From positions 1 to 57,493 of the forward strand of contig JADLAK010000020.1 in NCBI GenBank assembly GCA_020848275.1: a stretch of 57,493 nucleotides of DNA. The letters run 5' to 3'. Source of the stretch: Planctomycetota bacterium (GTDB lineage Bacteria > Planctomycetota > UBA8742 > UBA2392). The notes beneath the pieces are model-generated. The model did not search any database and was not told the DNA's origin. It saw only the letters and a list, made by a program, of their open reading frames with translations. Made by a program: the position numbers and the translations under genes. Below are positions 8,432 to 16,097 of the stretch, one piece after another. Position 1 is the first letter of the stretch, and the number at the start of each line of letters is the position of its first letter.

Positions 8432-8821
8432 CTAGATGCGGAAGCTTGAGAGCTGAATCAGCCGCATTCGGCCCGGCGGCGGACGGAAGGGTACTGCCGC
8501 GGCGGGCGTTTGGTCAGGCGCGACAACGGCAGGCGCCGAGAAACCGACGACGGGAAGCTGTGTGCTGACCACGGCCAGGCCGGCCAGAGCAAGAGAGCCG
8601 ATGCCGACGCCCGCCTTGGCGACATCCAGGCAGGCGCCGCTGTGGCGATGTTCTTTTTCGTCGTGGTGCTGGTCGCCGTGGTGCTTGTGGCCGCAGCCGT
8701 GCCGCACGCGCGCAACCGCGACCTCGAGACCGTCACCCGTGCATATCAAGTCGTGGCGCACGCTCGCCGGCATGCAGAGCAAGGCGACGGCAAGGATGCT
8801 GACGATCACGGCGCGAACCAT
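8432..8821 (-). CDS. Small exported His/Cys-rich protein, first gene of efflux operon
   Basis: The 129-residue product begins with a hydrophobic segment (MVRAVIVSILAVALLCMPAS). A His-rich stretch follows (GCGHKHHGDQHHDEKEHRHSGACLD, residues about 42-66, flanked by cysteines). A second hydrophobic segment (about 72-90) and a Pro-rich tail come after it. The ATG at 8821 lies just after an AT-rich promoter-like region. The frame extends further upstream to 8884 but those residues do not look like a protein start. Similar short His-rich proteins often precede metal efflux operons. Here it may be a periplasmic metal chaperone or sensor. I do not recognise a named family. Confidence 0.72.
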   Translation of the reverse strand: MVRAVIVSILAVALLCMPASVRHDLICTGDGLEVAVARVRHGCGHKHHGDQHHDEKEHRHSGACLDVAKAGVGIGSLALAGLAVVSTQLPVVGFSAPAVVAPDQTPAAAVPFRPPPGRMRLIQLSSFRI

Positions 8822-8986
8822 ATGGCTTATATAACGTCGTAGCACGGTACGAGTTCCATCAAATTCCGCGAAGTTGGGACGCAAAGACCGATAATGACAG
8901 GGACGTGACGCACCGAAAATCTCGCTGGACGTGGAATAACTATATAGCTATATGGTTATATATGCAGCCACGGACAGGAGATCGCC
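8822..8986. promoter_or_regulatory. Divergent promoter region between metal-efflux and persulfide modules
   Basis: This 165-base intergenic region drives the efflux operon leftwards and the persulfide module rightwards. It contains two AT-rich islands in a GC-rich background: TATATAA near 8828-8834, just before the efflux ATG, and the palindrome at 8936-8959 in front of the dioxygenase gene. No other coding potential is visible. Confidence 0.6.
8936..8959. promoter_or_regulatory. 24-bp AT-rich palindrome, likely ArsR-type operator
   Basis: ATAACTATATAG is followed immediately by CTATATGGTTAT, an inverted repeat with a single mismatch in 12 bp. AT-rich palindromes with ATA half-sites are typical operators of ArsR/SmtB repressors, including BigR-type regulators of persulfide dioxygenase genes. 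An ArsR gene lies at 10697-11044. The half-site CATATGGCTTAT near the efflux start (8820-8831) resembles one arm, which hints at co-regulation of both sides. Confidence 0.6.
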
Positions 8987-10297
8987 ATGCACGCAACAGC
9001 CACCAAGCCCTGGATCAAACAGATGAAAATGCCCGGCGAGGGCTGCCTGGGCTACATCGTCGCCGACGAGCACAAAAAGGAAGCCCTGGTAATTGACCCG
9101 CGGCACGACCAAGTCGACGAATATGTCGCCGAGATCAAGAAGCGCGGCTTCACCCTCAAGTTCATCGTCGATACCCACACCCACGCCGACCACCTTTCAG
9201 GCGCGGCGCTGCTCAAGCAAAAGACCGGGGCCTCCTACGGCATGCTCGCCGGCACGCTGGTGGAGCCCGCCGACACGGCGCTGCACGACGGGCAGGTGCT
9301 GCACATCGGCGACCTCGAACTGCGGGTGTTGGAGACGCCCGGCCACACGCCGGATTCACTGACGCTGAGCGCGCCGGGCCATCTGTTTACCGGCGACACC
9401 ATGCTGATCGGCGGCGCCGGCCGCACTGATTTCATGGGCGGCGATCCCGGCGCCCTCTACGACAGCTTCCAGAAATTTTCGGCGTTGCCCGACGACACGA
9501 CCGTCTGGCCCGGCCACGACTACGAGGGCCGCTCGAATTCCGACCTGGGCGCCGAACGCCGGCAAAACCTGGTGTTTGCCGCCGCATCGCGCCAAGCCGT
9601 GATCGACAAACTTTCGCTTCGCGGGCCGCTGCCGGCCAACATGGCGGAAATCCTGACCTTCAACCGCAAGGGAAGCGCGCCCGGCGTGCACGTCGATTGC
9701 GGCACGCTGGCGGACATGCTGGCCCACGATGAACACCCGCAGCTTGTCGATGTGCGCAGCCCGCTTGAGTTCGGCGGCGAATGGATCGAGGGAAGCTGGA
9801 ACATCCCGATGCCCGAACTTGATCCCCGCGTGCGCGAACTTGAAAAAGCGCGCAAGCCCGTGATCCTGGTCTGCCGCAGCGGCAACCGCGCGCTGATGGC
9901 CGCGCAAGTGCTTGAGCGCCGCGGCTTCAAGGACTATCGCATTCTCGAAGGCGGCGTGGTGGCCTGGCGCAGGGCGGGGCGGCAGCTTGCGGGCGGTCGC
10001 AAACGCCTTTCGATCGAGCGGCAGGTGCAGATCGGCGCGGGCACGCTGATGCTGACGGGCCTGGCGCTGGGTACTTTCGTCAACCCGCTTTTCTACCTCA
10101 TCAGCGCCTTTGTCGGCGCGGGGCTCACTTTTGCCGGGTTGTCCGGCTTTTGCGGCATGGCGCGGGTGCTTATGCGCATGCCCTGGAACACAATCAGCCC
10201 CAGCACCGGCGGCGGCACTGCCGGCAGTTGCGCCAGCGGCGGGGCTTCATCGCCCTGCGCGGTTTCAGGCGGCGGCTGCGGCGCGGGCGGCAACTAA
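8987..10297 (+). CDS. Persulfide dioxygenase-rhodanese-DUF2892 triple-domain fusion
   Basis: The 436-residue protein joins three functions of sulfide detoxification. Residues 1-205 are an ETHE1/Blh-type metallo-beta-lactamase fold: THTHADH at 63-69, PGH at 118-120, GDT at 136-138 and GHD at 176-178 supply the iron ligands for oxidising glutathione persulfide to sulfite. Residues about 240-335 are a rhodanese domain with active-site loop CRSGNR (Cys296). Residues 341-400 form a two-helix DUF2892 membrane module as in YgaP. The last 30 residues are Gly/Ser-rich with three cysteines (414, 424, 431). The ATG follows CAGGAG. The membrane module implies attachment to the inner membrane. The palindrome upstream and the ArsR gene downstream suggest persulfide-controlled expression (inference). 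Confidence 0.92.
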   Translation: MHATATKPWIKQMKMPGEGCLGYIVADEHKKEALVIDPRHDQVDEYVAEIKKRGFTLKFIVDTHTHADHLSGAALLKQKTGASYGMLAGTLVEPADTALHDGQVLHIGDLELRVLETPGHTPDSLTLSAPGHLFTGDTMLIGGAGRTDFMGGDPGALYDSFQKFSALPDDTTVWPGHDYEGRSNSDLGAERRQNLVFAAASRQAVIDKLSLRGPLPANMAEILTFNRKGSAPGVHVDCGTLADMLAHDEHPQLVDVRSPLEFGGEWIEGSWNIPMPELDPRVRELEKARKPVILVCRSGNRALMAAQVLERRGFKDYRILEGGVVAWRRAGRQLAGGRKRLSIERQVQIGAGTLMLTGLALGTFVNPLFYLISAFVGAGLTFAGLSGFCGMARVLMRMPWNTISPSTGGGTAGSCASGGASSPCAVSGGGCGAGGN

Positions 10298-10311
10298 CTT
10301 TGGAGAGAGTC

Positions 10312-10671
10312 ATGAATACGCATCAACATGTGGCGATGGTCGAGGGCGCGAACCTGCGGTCTGAAATGGTGCAGGGACGCCCGGTGGTGATGGTCGACGT
10401 GCGTTCGGAGCGCGAGTTCAACGAAGTGCACATCCCCGGCGCGGTCAACGTGCCGCTGCAGCAATTCGCACAGGTCGCGGCCGAGCTTGCACGCCTGACA
10501 CAGGGACGCGACCTCGTGCTGGTGTGCCGCACGGATCGGCGGGCGCAGCAGGCGCGGCAATTGCTTGCCGATCAAGGGCGCGCCGACGCGCGCATCCTGC
10601 AGGGCGGCATGGTGCATTGGATCGACGAGGACGGGCCGACACAGTGGGCGCAGCGGCCGAGGGGTTGCTGA
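10312..10671 (+). CDS. Single-domain rhodanese sulfurtransferase
   Basis: The 119-residue product is one rhodanese domain: VVMVDVRSEREFNEVHIPGA near residues 25-44 and the catalytic loop CRTDRR with Cys72. It transfers sulfane sulfur between thiols, probably in the cytoplasm. The ATG at 10312 follows GGAGAG and sits 14 bases after the dioxygenase-fusion stop, so the two form an operon. It probably supplies or relays persulfide sulfur to or from the neighbouring enzyme (inferred from context). Confidence 0.9.
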   Translation: MNTHQHVAMVEGANLRSEMVQGRPVVMVDVRSEREFNEVHIPGAVNVPLQQFAQVAAELARLTQGRDLVLVCRTDRRAQQARQLLADQGRADARILQGGMVHWIDEDGPTQWAQRPRGC

Positions 10672-10675
10672 GGCT

Positions 10676-10701
10676 GGTAATCGCGCGGTCGCGCGATTAC
10701 C
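10676..10701. terminator. Perfect 12-bp hairpin at convergent gene ends
   Basis: GGTAATCGCGCG, the bases GT, then CGCGCGATTACC: a perfect inverted repeat between the rhodanese stop and the ArsR stop, overlapping the latter. It can serve as a bidirectional terminator. There is no T-tract on either side. Confidence 0.6.
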
Positions 10702-11044
10702 CCACGAAGTCCAGATCCTGCTTGAGCTTGCGGGAGACGCTTGAGCACATCAGGTCGCACAGTGCGTAGAGCGACTCGTCGGCGATGGCGTAAAATGTGT
10801 ACGCCCCTTCCTTGCGGCGCGAGAGAAACCCGATCTGGACAAGCTGCGCCAGGTGTTTGCTGACGTTGGCCTGCGTCAGGCCCGTGCGTTCCACCAAATC
10901 GTTGACCGAGAGTTCCCCCTGCATCAGGGTGTTGATCAACCGCAGGCGCGCCGGTTCGCCCAGCGCCTTGAAGCGTTGGGCCACGAGCGCAATGGCTTGA
11001 GGACTCAGCAGTTTTCGTGAAGGAGACGTCCGTGCGGCTTTCAT
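10697..11044 (-). CDS. ArsR-family winged-helix repressor, probable sulfide/persulfide or metal sensor
   Basis: The 115-residue product has the ArsR core: FKALGEPARLRLINTL (residues 25-40), then ELSVNDLVERTGLTQANVSKHLAQLV as the helix-turn-helix, and a beta-wing (FLSRRKEGAYTFYAI). It lacks the CxC metal motif of ArsR/SmtB alpha-3. Its only cysteines are Cys96 and Cys100 in the C-terminal helix. BigR/SqrR-type persulfide sensors use a Cys pair that forms a tetrasulfide bridge, but there the cysteines lie far apart in sequence, so this sensor, if redox-active, differs. It is convergent with the rhodanese gene and likely binds the palindrome at 8936-8959 (inference). Confidence 0.9.
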   Translation of the reverse strand: MKAARTSPSRKLLSPQAIALVAQRFKALGEPARLRLINTLMQGELSVNDLVERTGLTQANVSKHLAQLVQIGFLSRRKEGAYTFYAIADESLYALCDLMCSSVSRKLKQDLDFVG

Positions 11045-11115
11045 GCCCGCGATGATACGTTAACCCGTCGCCTCGCGCACCTTGACGTGGGGCTTGAGCG
11101 CGCGACACTGCGTGC

Positions 11116-12558
11116 ATGAAGTCGGCCAACAAACGCGTGGCTGTGATCGGCGCCGGGATTTCCGGCCTGACCGCGGCTTTGCGTCTGCAACAGCGCGGCG
11201 CGGATGTCACGCTTTATGAAGGAAGCAACCATGCCGGCGGCGTGATTCGCAGCGAGCAGCGTGACGGGTTCCTGCTTGAACACGGGCCCGATTGCTTCGT
11301 CTCCAACAAGCCCGCGGGCCTCGCCCTGTGCGCCGAGCTTGGCATCGAGCCCGAGCTCATCAGCACAAACGACGCCCACCGCCGCAGTTTCATCCTCTAT
11401 AAAGGAAAGCTCGAGCCCCTGCCGCAGGGTTTTTTCCTGCTTGCGCCCACCACCATCGAAGCCCTGCGCGGCGCGAGCATCCTGTCGCTGGCGGGCAAAA
11501 TTCGGCTGGCGCGCGAGTTATTCATACCGCCGCGCAAGGAAAGCGGCGATGAGTCGCTCGCGTCGTTTGTCGAGCGGCGGCTCGGGCGTGAGGCGCTGGA
11601 CCGCATCGCGCAGCCCATTGTCGCCGGCATTTACACCGCCGACCCGGCCAGGCTCAGCGTGCAGGCGACGTTTCCGCAGTTTCTGGAGATGGAGCGCAAG
11701 CACGGCAGCATCCTGCGCGCCTTGCGCCACAACGCCAAACAACGCGGCGAAGAGAGCAAAGCCGCGGGCCCGCGTTACGGCATCTTCGTCAGTTTCAAAC
11801 GCGGCATGCAGACGCTGATCGACGCGCTGCGGGCGAAGCTGACGGGCGTGGATCTTCAGTTGAATACGAGGGTCACGGGCCTGCACTTGAAGGGCGAACG
11901 CTGGCAGCTTGACTCCAGCGCGGAGCGCGGAGCACGGAGTGCGGAGTCGCCCAAGACCCCTGACCCCGGACCCCGGACCCCGGACTTTGATGCGGTCGTG
12001 CTTGCGCTGCCTGCCCACGCCGCCGCTAAGCTGCTCTCGCCGGTTGCCGCCGAGCTCGCCACCGAGCTTGCGGCGATTCCCTACGCCAATTCCGCGGTGG
12101 TGAATTTCGCGTTCAAGCGTGAGCAAATCAAACATGCCCTCGACGGCATGGGTTTTGTCGTGCCCGCCATCGAAAACCGCAACATCGTCGGCTGTTCCTT
12201 CAGCAGCGTGAAATTCGCCGGCCGCGCGCCCGAGGGCTTTGCGCTGATGCGCGTCTTCATGGGCGGCGCGCTGCAGCCCGAAATCGCGCAGTGGGACGAT
12301 AATCGTGTGCGCGATGCGGCGCTGGCCGAGTTGCGCGAAGTTGTCGGCGCGCGCGGCGAGCCGGTGTTTGCCACGATTTCGCGCCACCGCGGCAGCATGG
12401 CGCAATACGAAGTCGGCCACCTTGAGCGCGTCGCGCGCATCGAGAGTCTTACGGGCAAACTCCCGGGCCTCGCGCTTGCGGGCAACGGGTTCACGGGCAT
12501 CGGCATCCCCGATTGCATCCGCGTCGCGACCGACGCCGCAAAGGCGCTACGCGCGTAG
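11116..12558 (+). CDS. hemY: Protoporphyrinogen oxidase (HemY/PPOX type)
   Basis: This FAD-dependent, oxygen-using enzyme oxidises protoporphyrinogen IX or coproporphyrinogen III in haem synthesis. The 480-residue product begins with the dinucleotide-binding motif GAGISGLTAALRL (residues about 11-23). It keeps PPOX signatures such as HAGGVIRSE, GPDCF, a QPIVAGIYTADPARLS segment and a C-terminal LAGNGFTGIGIPDCI loop near the FAD. A low-complexity stretch of about 24 residues (SSAERGARSAESP and PDPGPRTPD, near residues 267-291) has no counterpart in the family and coincides with a repeat insertion in the DNA. Because the frame is kept, the protein may still work. A second, unrelated PPOX candidate (HemJ) lies at 30202. 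Confidence 0.9.
   Translation: MKSANKRVAVIGAGISGLTAALRLQQRGADVTLYEGSNHAGGVIRSEQRDGFLLEHGPDCFVSNKPAGLALCAELGIEPELISTNDAHRRSFILYKGKLEPLPQGFFLLAPTTIEALRGASILSLAGKIRLARELFIPPRKESGDESLASFVERRLGREALDRIAQPIVAGIYTADPARLSVQATFPQFLEMERKHGSILRALRHNAKQRGEESKAAGPRYGIFVSFKRGMQTLIDALRAKLTGVDLQLNTRVTGLHLKGERWQLDSSAERGARSAESPKTPDPGPRTPDFDAVVLALPAHAAAKLLSPVAAELATELAAIPYANSAVVNFAFKREQIKHALDGMGFVVPAIENRNIVGCSFSSVKFAGRAPEGFALMRVFMGGALQPEIAQWDDNRVRDAALAELREVVGARGEPVFATISRHRGSMAQYEVGHLERVARIESLTGKLPGLALAGNGFTGIGIPDCIRVATDAAKALRA
11917..11988. repeat. Stuttered repeat inserted in frame within hemY (family H)
   Basis: Words GGAGCGCGGAGC, ACGGAGTGCGGAGT and then CCCCGGACCCCGGACCCCGG are arranged as two stuttered half-elements. 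The unit has the same style as the intergenic repeats but here encodes about 24 extra residues of hemY without breaking the frame. Confidence 0.7.
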
Positions 12559-12602
12559 CTGCACCTTTCAGGCGCAGCACTGCGGCCGAAAGCCGCAGCT
12601 AC
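12555..12602. repeat. Inverted repeat after hemY (GTAGCTGC...GCAGCTAC)
   Basis: The outer arms are GTAGCTGC and GCAGCTAC. Inside are two further hairpins, one around CACCTTTCAGGCG and one with stem GCGGC/GCCGC and loop CGAAA. It lies just after the hemY stop and may double as a terminator. Confidence 0.6.
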
Positions 12603-12665
12603 GAGTCTCTACTCACCCTTGGCAACTTCTGGCACAATTTTGCGCCTACCTGACCGAGGAAAATC

Positions 12666-14495
12666 ATGCCCAAGACCGCCGCGTTGACGTTCCTTTCCGC
12701 CATGTTGCTGCTGCTCGCCATCACTGCGCCGATCAGCGCCGACGCGCTCGAGGGCGAGGAAATCGTCGCCGACAAAACCTACGCCGCGGGCGTCAGGGTG
12801 AAATGCGCCGCCGTCGGCATCAGCTTCAAGGTGCCCGAGGGGACCAGCGCCAAGCCGCTGGGCAATTACGGCTTCTATCAACTGTCGCCCTCGGGCGGCT
12901 CGCGCGGCGGCCTGCTGATCGTGCGCACGGGCCTGACCGAGGAAGACATCAAACTGACGCTGCCCGACGAGCTCGACCTGACGTTCATCCACGCAGACGC
13001 GTATTTCCAGGTCGCCGACAAGCCGACGACCAAAGACGGCAAGACCACGGCGCGTTACATCACCGGCGACACGATGAGCGCCAACGCCGTCGGCGCCTCC
13101 AGCTACTTGCTGGTCATTTTCGACGAATCGGCCAAGAAGGCCGAAGAAGCGGTCAAAGCCTTCGAAAAAGACGTCGTGACCGTCGCCCCCGCCGACGCCG
13201 AGGCCAGGAAAAAGTGGCGCACAGAGATCGAGAGCAAAGTGCTGACGGTTTCCGGCGGCGAGCAGACCGTTGAGTGCAAGTTCACCAAGGACGGCAAGTA
13301 CGCCCTGAAAATTTCTGACGCGACCAACAGCCAAAGCCAGACCGGCAAATGGATCATCGACGTTTCGCCCTTTGGCGGCGTCCTGACGCTGGTGGCCGAC
13401 AACGGTACGCGCAACTACTACACCATGACGCTCAACGGCAGCGACTTCGCGCTCAATGGCATGGTTTACGCGCGCAAGGCCCTCGAAGACGGCGGCAGCG
13501 CCGCAACGCCTGAGGGCGAGAAGCTCGCGCGTCCCGCGGAGGCCGAGGAAAAAGGCAAGGCCCGCAAGGTTGCGGCGGACCCGAGCTGGAAGACCGACCA
13601 GGTCAACGTCGACAAGCTCGAGGGCGATGAGATCGCGATCGGCACTCCGGTGCTGGCCGAAAAACGCGTGAAGACGGACTTCCTCGGCGTTTCCTTCAAA
13701 CACCCCGCGGGCATGGCGGGCGGCGTGGACGCCCGCGCACCCTTCTACATCCTCAAGCCGACCGACGGCAAAGGCCTGGGCTTGGTTTACATGCAGACGG
13801 GTGTTACCAGCGCCGCGCACCTCGCGGCGTTCATGCACGAGGACATGGATCTGGACTCGCTTGAAAAGGGCCTTTTGCTCAAGCCTGACGGCGAGGCGAA
13901 AATCGAGGGCGGCAAGGTTACGCAGGACTACAAGCACGAACTTGTCACGGCGCGCGCGATTGCGCTGATCGGCCCTTCGGGCAACGGCGTGATCGTGTGT
14001 TTCATCGGCGCCATCGCCGACAAGGACAAGATGCACGGCTATGCCAAGACGATCATCGACACGGTGCAGTTCGCCAAGCCGCAGGCGGAGGAAAAGCGCA
14101 GCGAGCTCGTCAAGCAGCTCCACGGAAAGTACCTGATGATCTACCGCTATAAATCGAGCAGCGGCGCGTCGGGCAACAGCTCAAGCTGGGAAACCAAGAT
14201 CCACTACCACTTTGGCAGCGACGGCACCTACTACTACCGCTACAAGTTCGTCGGCGACCATTACGTCAAGGGCACGAACCCCGGCGGCGACACCAAGTAC
14301 ATCGCCGGTGCGGCGAGCGAAAACGACCGCGAGGACAAGGGCACCTGGCGCGTGGAGTTCAACATCACGGGCGCGATTGTGTACATGACGGCGGAAAACG
14401 GCGTCGAACGCGAACACCAGATCCGCGTCGCCAACGGCAAGGTCTTCTTCGACGAGGAAGAAGTCTCCATCGGCCAAAGCGACGTGAAGAAATAG
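12666..14495 (+). CDS. Exported protein with internally duplicated two-domain unit, unknown function
   Basis: The 609-residue product has a signal peptide (MPKTAALTFLSAMLLLLAIT..., cleaved near ISADA). It then shows the same two-part unit twice. Part A begins LEGEEIVA.../LEGDEIAI... at residues about 28 and 318, with GVSFK/GISFK and VRTGLTEED/MQTGVTSAA in matching places. Part B, at about 180-270 and 483-609, is a beta-rich domain with the pattern FTKDGKYALK / FGSDGTYYYR and a WIIDV or WRVEF strand, resembling small lipocalin-like or META-type modules. I recognise no named family or enzyme motif. It probably acts in the periplasm or outside the cell. The next gene is also an exported protein 25 bases downstream, so the two may be co-expressed. 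Confidence 0.85.
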   Translation: MPKTAALTFLSAMLLLLAITAPISADALEGEEIVADKTYAAGVRVKCAAVGISFKVPEGTSAKPLGNYGFYQLSPSGGSRGGLLIVRTGLTEEDIKLTLPDELDLTFIHADAYFQVADKPTTKDGKTTARYITGDTMSANAVGASSYLLVIFDESAKKAEEAVKAFEKDVVTVAPADAEARKKWRTEIESKVLTVSGGEQTVECKFTKDGKYALKISDATNSQSQTGKWIIDVSPFGGVLTLVADNGTRNYYTMTLNGSDFALNGMVYARKALEDGGSAATPEGEKLARPAEAEEKGKARKVAADPSWKTDQVNVDKLEGDEIAIGTPVLAEKRVKTDFLGVSFKHPAGMAGGVDARAPFYILKPTDGKGLGLVYMQTGVTSAAHLAAFMHEDMDLDSLEKGLLLKPDGEAKIEGGKVTQDYKHELVTARAIALIGPSGNGVIVCFIGAIADKDKMHGYAKTIIDTVQFAKPQAEEKRSELVKQLHGKYLMIYRYKSSSGASGNSSSWETKIHYHFGSDGTYYYRYKFVGDHYVKGTNPGGDTKYIAGAASENDREDKGTWRVEFNITGAIVYMTAENGVEREHQIRVANGKVFFDEEEVSIGQSDVKK

Positions 14496-14520
14496 CGATC
14501 ATCCCAACAGGGATTCAAAA

Positions 14521-16095
14521 ATGCGCCGATTTGTCCTCATCGTCCTGACTCTCTGCGCGATTTTCGCAACGAGGCAATCCTCCGGGGCGCAACCAGCCGG
14601 GCCCGCGAGCACATCCAAGGCCAATGACTGGCAGTTCGAACCCGTGCCGACGCCCAAGGAAGGCGACGAAACGGCGGTGCTCTACGGCTTCATCACCCAC
14701 GGCAAGAGCGCGCTGGTTGAGGGTTCAATTGGCGACGCTTTCTCGCTGTGGCAGACAGAGGGTCTCAAGCTCAAGCGCGTTTGCTGGCCTGATGGCAAAC
14801 CCCTGGTGGCGCAAACGCTGACCGTGGTTTCAGCCGGTGACCCGGCCTACTACCTGTTTCGCGCCTCCAAGGAGCCCGAGACGCCCTTTGAATTGGTGGA
14901 AATCCGCGACGGCGTCGCCGCGCTTCTCAAGAACGAAACCGGGCTCGTGCTCGGCGAGGGAGAGGGTTACGACTTCGGCTTCGCGGATCGTTCGCTGCTG
15001 GCGCTTGCCCTCGCCGAAAAAGACAAACGCGCCGCTGTGAGGGTGTCGCAGGGGTCGTTCAAGGCCTTGACGCTGCCGGGCGGAAAACCCGTTGTCGCAC
15101 GGCGGCCGCGCATCGAGCAAAACCCGGACGGCACGCTGTTTGTCGACCCGCAGGACGGCACGCCCAGGCTGCTCCTGAAGGACGGAAAACTTGATCCGAT
15201 TGCCGATTTGCCCGAGCCGGAAGGTGCGGCGACGAAATGGACTCGCCCCGCGCTGTATCTGCCGGGTTGTGTGCTTGAAGTCGGGGGCGACGACAAAGAG
15301 GTGAACAGGGCCTGGATTATTCGCAATAGCAAGGCCGAGTGGATCAAGGATGAAAAGGGCCGTGTTTTCGAAGGCGCAGAGCTTTACGCAAAGTGGGTCG
15401 CTGGGCAGCCCTTGCTTCACCGGATCGAGGATGATCCCAAGGACCGCGACAAGTCGGTGCACAGCTTTTACCGCGTGGATGGCACGGTAGCCAAACTCTT
15501 GCCTTGGTTAGCGCCCGAACCCGCCCAGAATGTCGACTTCATTGACGACCCCGACCTCGGGTTGCTTTGCAGCTACGCGGACAAGGTAGTCAAGGGCCCC
15601 GACGGCGACGAAGAAGTAAGGGAGTCGTTGCTATGCCGTGTGACGGAAAAGGGCATCGTCCCGGTGGCCTACCCCGGCGGCGAGCGCGTTGACACGTTGG
15701 GCGAAACGTTCCCGCAGCGGTTGGGCAGCAGGATTCTTATCTGCTGCTACCGCGGCGAAGTCACCAATCGCAAGCCCGTATGGTGTGAACTGAAGGGTGA
15801 GGTCGCGCATCTGCTTCAAATGCCGGCGGCGGTGGATGGAGAGTCCCCGACATTCAAGGGCGCCGATGCGGCGGGGGCCGTTCTTTTTTCGCTGCGCGCT
15901 GACTCGAGCCCAGATCGCGACAAAGGCATCAAATGTGACCCTTCAATCGCCTACGCTGACGACCAGGTCGTGAAATGGTTCAAGGACCAGGATGGCGAGA
16001 TGTTTTCTGACGTCGTGCCGGCGGACCAGTATGTCTACCTTCTTACCGGAGCCGGAGACTCTCCGCAAACTATCCGCCGCGCCCACCGCAAGTAG
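14521..16095 (+). CDS. Exported protein of unknown function
   Basis: The 524-residue product carries a signal peptide (MRRFVLIVLTLCAIFATRQSSGA). It is otherwise soluble, with many short repeating beta-type segments (for example LYGFITHGKSALVEG, LLCSYADKVVKG and YLLTGAG), which could build a propeller. No catalytic motif or lipobox was seen. Its stop lies only two bases from the stop of the convergent PDZ gene. A relationship to the preceding exported protein is not evident from the sequence. Function unknown. Confidence 0.8.
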   Translation: MRRFVLIVLTLCAIFATRQSSGAQPAGPASTSKANDWQFEPVPTPKEGDETAVLYGFITHGKSALVEGSIGDAFSLWQTEGLKLKRVCWPDGKPLVAQTLTVVSAGDPAYYLFRASKEPETPFELVEIRDGVAALLKNETGLVLGEGEGYDFGFADRSLLALALAEKDKRAAVRVSQGSFKALTLPGGKPVVARRPRIEQNPDGTLFVDPQDGTPRLLLKDGKLDPIADLPEPEGAATKWTRPALYLPGCVLEVGGDDKEVNRAWIIRNSKAEWIKDEKGRVFEGAELYAKWVAGQPLLHRIEDDPKDRDKSVHSFYRVDGTVAKLLPWLAPEPAQNVDFIDDPDLGLLCSYADKVVKGPDGDEEVRESLLCRVTEKGIVPVAYPGGERVDTLGETFPQRLGSRILICCYRGEVTNRKPVWCELKGEVAHLLQMPAAVDGESPTFKGADAAGAVLFSLRADSSPDRDKGIKCDPSIAYADDQVVKWFKDQDGEMFSDVVPADQYVYLLTGAGDSPQTIRRAHRK

Positions 16096-16097
16096 GG

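Noticed and set aside
12609..14123. Minus-strand frame of 504 codons opposite the duplicated exported protein
   Set aside because: No domain or signal. The plus-strand frame has a signal peptide and internal duplication.
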